Shown: positions 61,015-64,000 of the stretch, in pieces
How positions within the stretch are numbered: the stretch's first letter is position 1
How the letters are laid out: each line of letters opens with the position of its first letter
Notes under the pieces: model-generated
Seen by the model: the letters and a program-made list of their open reading frames with translations, nothing else
The model's database searches: none
What the model was told of the DNA's origin: nothing
Source: Melioribacteraceae bacterium
GTDB lineage: Bacteria; Bacteroidota; Ignavibacteria; Ignavibacteriales; Melioribacteraceae
NCBI GenBank assembly: GCA_021647785.1
Contig: JAKIUC010000002.1
Span: 106,769 to 170,768 of the forward strand
Length of the DNA: 64,000 nucleotides
Reading direction: 5' to 3'
Translations under genes and position numbers: made by a program

Positions 61015-61360
61015 TGTCCAAAGCTCCGTAGAGTCCCTTTAGGAGACTCTCACAGACAACTCCCCAGCTAAGCCGTGGCAAGTCATTTTAGATACTGTTT
61101 ATTCACCTGCTTGCCCCGAATTTGTAGCGGGGTCTTGCCTGTCCCGTGTTCTTTGTAGGAATGATTCCGTTCTATCCATTTTTTTCGCTAAGGCGGACTA
61201 TTGCCTAATCTAGCATAAACATGATTGCACTTATATACACAACACAAATTGGTTTTCGGAAGGAAAACCAATTTTGTTGTTATATACCGACAACTTTTCA
61301 CTTTAAAAATCCGAAAACCTCTGTAAGAGTCTCACAGACATTTCCTTGTCGGTATATTTT
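61015..61360. repeat. Repeat-rich gap between the two toxin-antitoxin loci
   Basis: A 486-base gap with no credible gene. It holds the short copy of the GTCTGTGAGACTC motif (61044-61056), a CCCCG/CGGGG stem near 61115-61132, a 12-bp stem AAATTGGTTTTC/GAAAACCAATTT (61246-61257, 61263-61274), a 12-bp inverted pair ATATACCGACAA/TTGTCGGTATAT (61282-61293, 61346-61357), and the inverted 23-base repeat (61327-61349). Confidence 0.6.
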
Positions 61361-61382
61361 CAAATAGTAATTACAAAATATA

Positions 61383-61411
61383 ATGTGTATGTTTGTCATT
61401 ATTATACACAT
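61383..61411. promoter_or_regulatory. Operator-like dyad upstream of vapB
   Basis: ATGTGTAT/ATACACAT (61383-61390 and 61404-61411), 21 bases before the vapB ATG. The spacing and place fit autorepression by a VapB dimer. Confidence 0.45.
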
Positions 61412-61431
61412 GGAACAATAAGGTTAATATT

Positions 61432-61641
61432 ATGAGAACTAATATTGTAATTGATGACAAGTTAATGGAGTTAGCGTTAAAGATATCTGAAGAAACAACA
61501 AAAAGAAAAGTAGTTGAAGAAGCTTTGAAATTATTTGTCCAAACTAAAAAGCAAACTCGTCTTAAAAAATTTAAAGGCTTGCTTAAATGGGAAGGCGATA
61601 TTGATGAAATGAGAACTGATAAAATGAGAACTGATAAATGA
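61432..61641 (+). CDS. VapB-type antitoxin
   Basis: 69 residues from ATG 61432 (AAGG 8 bases upstream). 'MRTNIVIDDKLMELALKISEE' and 'KRKVVEEALKLFV' match the VapB RHH antitoxin pattern, followed by 'FKGLLKWEGDIDEMR'. The end is a tandem 15-base duplication giving MRTDK twice (61609-61623, 61624-61638). The stop overlaps the ATG of the vapC remnant, so the antitoxin outlived its toxin. Confidence 0.8.
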   Translation: MRTNIVIDDKLMELALKISEETTKRKVVEEALKLFVQTKKQTRLKKFKGLLKWEGDIDEMRTDKMRTDK

Positions 61642-61771
61642 TATTTTTAGATTCAACAGTATTTATTAATAGATTATTATTAATGGTATTGATACTTTGC
61701 AAGTGAATTATATTTTAAGAACTACTAAGTATTATGTATCTTCACATTTCAAAAATATTAAAGGATTTTGA
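61638..61771 (+). pseudogene. vapC remnant (PIN toxin start, frameshifted and truncated)
   Basis: ATG at 61638 overlaps the vapB stop and reads MIFLDSTVFINRLLL, the usual VapC beginning with its Asp, then stops after 22 codons. In the next frame 'NGIDTLQVNYILR' continues a VapC-like pattern until a stop near 61770. The rest of the toxin (over 80 residues) is missing. Confidence 0.65.
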
Positions 61772-62554
61772 ATGAATAAATGGACTAAATTAAGTATTGA
61801 ATATGCAAATCAAAGATCATATCTTGATGACTTATTTCAAGTATATCCAACTATTCCAGAAGGAATTAGGGAGATAGATGAAAATATTTGGAAAGAAGTA
61901 GAGAAAGAGTTTAAAAAGAAAAATAATATCTCTCTGGTAGAGGAATTGCTGAAACTTGATTTATTCCCAATTAAAGATAGTTATATTGCTTATCTAAAAA
62001 GAGACAAAACATCAATTGAAAGAAACCCTAAAACTATTAACCGAATTAGCGGAAGATTGTATGAAATGGGATTGAATAAAATATTTGAGTGTTGTAGCGA
62101 ACCAAAAGAAACAAATCGACAGATTGGACCAATGTTTAAAGATTGGTTGAATAAGAAAACTTTGGGTATTCAACCTGTTTCAATAGATGAGTTTACTTCA
62201 AATGATAAAGATGCTATTTTGGACGCAAGTGATAGAGTGATGATGGACTTTGCAAAAGAACATTTGAATTATAATCATAATAAAGGACTTGATTTTGTAG
62301 CTAGATTTAATGGGAAGTATGTAATAGGAGAAGCAAAATTCTTAACTGATTTTGGTGGACATCAAAATGCTCAATTCAATGATGCAATAAGCACAATCGA
62401 AACTAGAAAAGTAAAAGCAATCAAGATTGCTATTCTTGATGGTGTGCTTTACATCAAAGGAAAAAATAAAATGCACAAATCAATAACAAAGTTGTATAGA
62501 GATTACAATATTATGAGTGCATTGGTATTGCGTGAATTCTTATATCAACTTTAA
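61772..62554 (+). CDS. Type II restriction endonuclease (PD-(D/E)XK)
   Basis: 260 residues. 'NPKTINRISGRLYEMGL' and 'PKETNRQIGPMFKDWL' are typical of a group of type II enzymes (I suspect the Tsp45I-like kind). The nuclease core is visible in 'GLDFVARFNGKYVIGEAKFL', with Asp and the GEAK doublet as metal ligands, followed by 'GGHQNAQFNDAI'. It cuts unmethylated DNA at a short site, unknown here. The methyltransferase gene follows by 12 bases. A non-nuclease role is unlikely. Confidence 0.82.
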   Translation: MNKWTKLSIEYANQRSYLDDLFQVYPTIPEGIREIDENIWKEVEKEFKKKNNISLVEELLKLDLFPIKDSYIAYLKRDKTSIERNPKTINRISGRLYEMGLNKIFECCSEPKETNRQIGPMFKDWLNKKTLGIQPVSIDEFTSNDKDAILDASDRVMMDFAKEHLNYNHNKGLDFVARFNGKYVIGEAKFLTDFGGHQNAQFNDAISTIETRKVKAIKIAILDGVLYIKGKNKMHKSITKLYRDYNIMSALVLREFLYQL

Positions 62555-62566
62555 ATAGAGATAATT

Positions 62567-63682
62567 ATGGAAAATATACTAATTAAAGGAGATAATATAA
62601 AAGCCCTTGACTTTCTTTTAAATGAAAAGGAATTAAAAGGGGAAATTGATTTAATATATATTGACCCACCTTTTGCAACAAATGGAAACTTCACAATAAC
62701 TGACGGCAGGGCAACAACTATTAGTAATTCTAAAAATGGGAAAATTGCCTATTCAGATAAACTGGTTGGAAGTGAATTTATTGAATATTTAAAAGAACGT
62801 TTGATTTTATTAAGAAATTTACTCTCTAACAATGGTTCAATTTATTTACACATAGATTATAAAATTGGTCATTATGTAAAAATAATGATGGATGAAGTAT
62901 TTGGAATTGAGAATTTTAGAAACGACATTACTCGAATAAAATGTAATCCAAAAAATTTTCAACGAACTGGATACGGAAATATAAAAGACTTAATTCTTTT
63001 CTATTCAAAATCAGAGAAACCTATTTGGAACGAACCAAAAAATCCATATAGCGAAGAAGATATAATAAAACTATTTGCAAAAAAAGAAAAGAACGGAAGA
63101 CGTTATACGACTGTTCCAATTCACGCCCCAGGAGAGACACAAAATGGAAATTCATCAAAACATTTTAAAGGAATATTACCGCCCAAAGGGAGACATTGGA
63201 GAACAGATGTTGAAACATTAGAAAAGTGGGATAAAGAAGGACTAATAGAATGGTCATCCACTGGCAATCCAAGAAAAAAAATATATGTTGATGAACAAGA
63301 AGGTAAAAGAGTTCAAGACATTTGGGAATTTAAAGACCCACAATATCCAACTTATCCAACCGAAAAAAATCAAGGACTATTAGATTTAATAATTAAAACA
63401 TCGTCAAATCAAGACAGCATTGTTTTAGATTGTTTTTGTGGTTCTGGAACGACCTTGAAATCTGCACATTCTTTAAACAGAAAATGGATAGGAATTGATA
63501 AATCTGATTTAGCAATTGAAGCAACAAAGAATAAATTAGAAACTATTTCGGAAGATTTATTTATTAAAAAACCTAAATATGAATATATCGAAATGAACGA
63601 AGTCAATCCCATAACAAAGGATATACCCAATAAGGGTTTCAGTGATAAACTGAAAGATTATGCAAGCAATGAATATCAGTAA
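62567..63682 (+). CDS. Type II DNA methyltransferase (beta class, adenine-N6 or cytosine-N4)
   Basis: 371 residues. Motif IV 'LIYIDPPFATNGNF' precedes motif I 'IVLDCFCGSGTTLKSA', the beta-class order, with 'KWIGIDKSDLAIEATKNKL' after motif I. The target-recognition region lies between ('RHWRTDVETLEKWDKEGLIEWSS'). DPPF and the class favour N6-adenine, though N4-cytosine enzymes share it. It protects host sites from the endonuclease encoded just upstream. Confidence 0.9.
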   Translation: MENILIKGDNIKALDFLLNEKELKGEIDLIYIDPPFATNGNFTITDGRATTISNSKNGKIAYSDKLVGSEFIEYLKERLILLRNLLSNNGSIYLHIDYKIGHYVKIMMDEVFGIENFRNDITRIKCNPKNFQRTGYGNIKDLILFYSKSEKPIWNEPKNPYSEEDIIKLFAKKEKNGRRYTTVPIHAPGETQNGNSSKHFKGILPPKGRHWRTDVETLEKWDKEGLIEWSSTGNPRKKIYVDEQEGKRVQDIWEFKDPQYPTYPTEKNQGLLDLIIKTSSNQDSIVLDCFCGSGTTLKSAHSLNRKWIGIDKSDLAIEATKNKLETISEDLFIKKPKYEYIEMNEVNPITKDIPNKGFSDKLKDYASNEYQ

Positions 63683-63779
63683 TTAATTGAAACTGGGATA
63701 CTTCGAAGTCCATTACTGGAAATAGCCAAAATTGTCAATGTACTAGAATGCTTGGTATGCCATTTAAAAAAACAACTGG

Positions 63780-63935
63780 CTACTTTAAACTCTCTCTAAC
63801 TTTCTTAGTTAACCCAGCAACCACAAGGTTATACGAATCATCAATCAGCTCTTCAATCATTGAATCTTTCAAACGGAAGTTCCGAGTAAATTCTGAATAA
63901 AAACCCGCGAACCCCAATTGTGGCAACGGAATTAG
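63780..63935 (-). pseudogene. MmcQ/YjbR-family C-terminal fragment
   Basis: Minus-strand frame of 51 codons ending at TAG 63780; the last 30 residues read 'SMIEELIDDSYNLVVAGLTK' then KVRESLK, the C-terminal pattern of MmcQ/YjbR-like proteins ('LIdxSYxLVvxxLtKkxR'). Upstream, the frame is closed at 63938 and no family N-terminus is seen, so this is a fragment left by rearrangement. The remaining bases to 64000 hold nothing recognised. Confidence 0.55.
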
Positions 63936-64000
63936 CTAAATAGACGCAAAAATGTGTGGCTAAGAATATAATAGTCATCTCTCTTTATTAACTTGATATT

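Noticed and set aside
1..64000. tRNA, rRNA, integrase or transposase genes
   Set aside because: None recognised; the accessory right end has repeats and gene remnants but no recombinase in the window.

Overview
The window comes from an AT-rich bacterium with a Gram-negative envelope. It carries TolC-type outer-membrane proteins, lipoproteins, outer-membrane-barrel candidates, and two secreted proteins ending in the 'SQNYPNPFNP...SxKIxYxL' type IX secretion tail. That tail style, the gene content and the clean dcw cluster fit the Ignavibacteria/Chlorobi-Bacteroidota side of the FCB group. This placement is inferred from style; no rRNA or tRNA gene was seen.

Region 1 (1-14165, + strand) is a tightly packed division and cell-wall (dcw) operon: ftsI (5' end outside the window), murE, murF, mraY, murD, ftsW, murG, murC, ftsQ, ftsA, ftsZ. 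Most junctions overlap by 1-14 bases and it ends in a hairpin terminator. murB and ddl are not between murC and ftsQ. Region 2 (14.2-19.4 kb) holds housekeeping and hypothetical genes: a GNAT acetyltransferase, an LPP20-like lipoprotein, an unknown membrane protein, gmhA and glyS.

Region 3 (19.6-59 kb, mostly - strand) is a large envelope metal-handling island centred on copper/silver. From right to left along transcription it holds copZ-copA; an OmpR-type two-component system; a CzcA-type RND pump fused to a TolC domain, with its adaptor; an unknown small gene; an NtrC-type (sigma-54) two-component system; a divergent SPFH lipoprotein; cusC-cusB-cusA plus a Met/His/Cys-rich metal-binding protein; an unusual operon of double-CcmH-like protein, DUF2318 protein, ABC permease, ABC ATPase, DUF2231-like protein and CcmF; a Met-rich periplasmic protein with two barrel-like proteins; copB; a DUF302 protein with type II NADH dehydrogenase; a CueO-like multicopper oxidase; and a secreted tandem-repeat protein. 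The predicted logic is cytosolic export (CopA, CopB), periplasmic buffering and oxidation (Met-rich protein, multicopper oxidase) and trans-envelope export (Cus, Czc-like).

The cis-regulatory layout is the most striking part. The two intergenic regions flanking the NtrC-type system each carry the same dyad (TTTTTAAGA-N20-TCTTAAA), centred 93-95 bp upstream of the inferred start sites of sigma-54-like promoters for cusC, the SPFH lipoprotein and the small unknown gene. The OmpR-type regulator gene and the fused RND pump gene each have three or four CTTAA repeats at exact 11-bp spacing. Two secreted-protein genes 8 kb apart share a promoter-like motif of identical geometry.

Region 4 (59-64 kb) is accessory DNA: a metallochaperone-domain/AraC fusion regulator, a PIN-domain toxin-antitoxin pair, a vapB with a decayed vapC, a type II restriction-modification pair, several dispersed palindromic repeats and a fragment of an MmcQ/YjbR-family gene.
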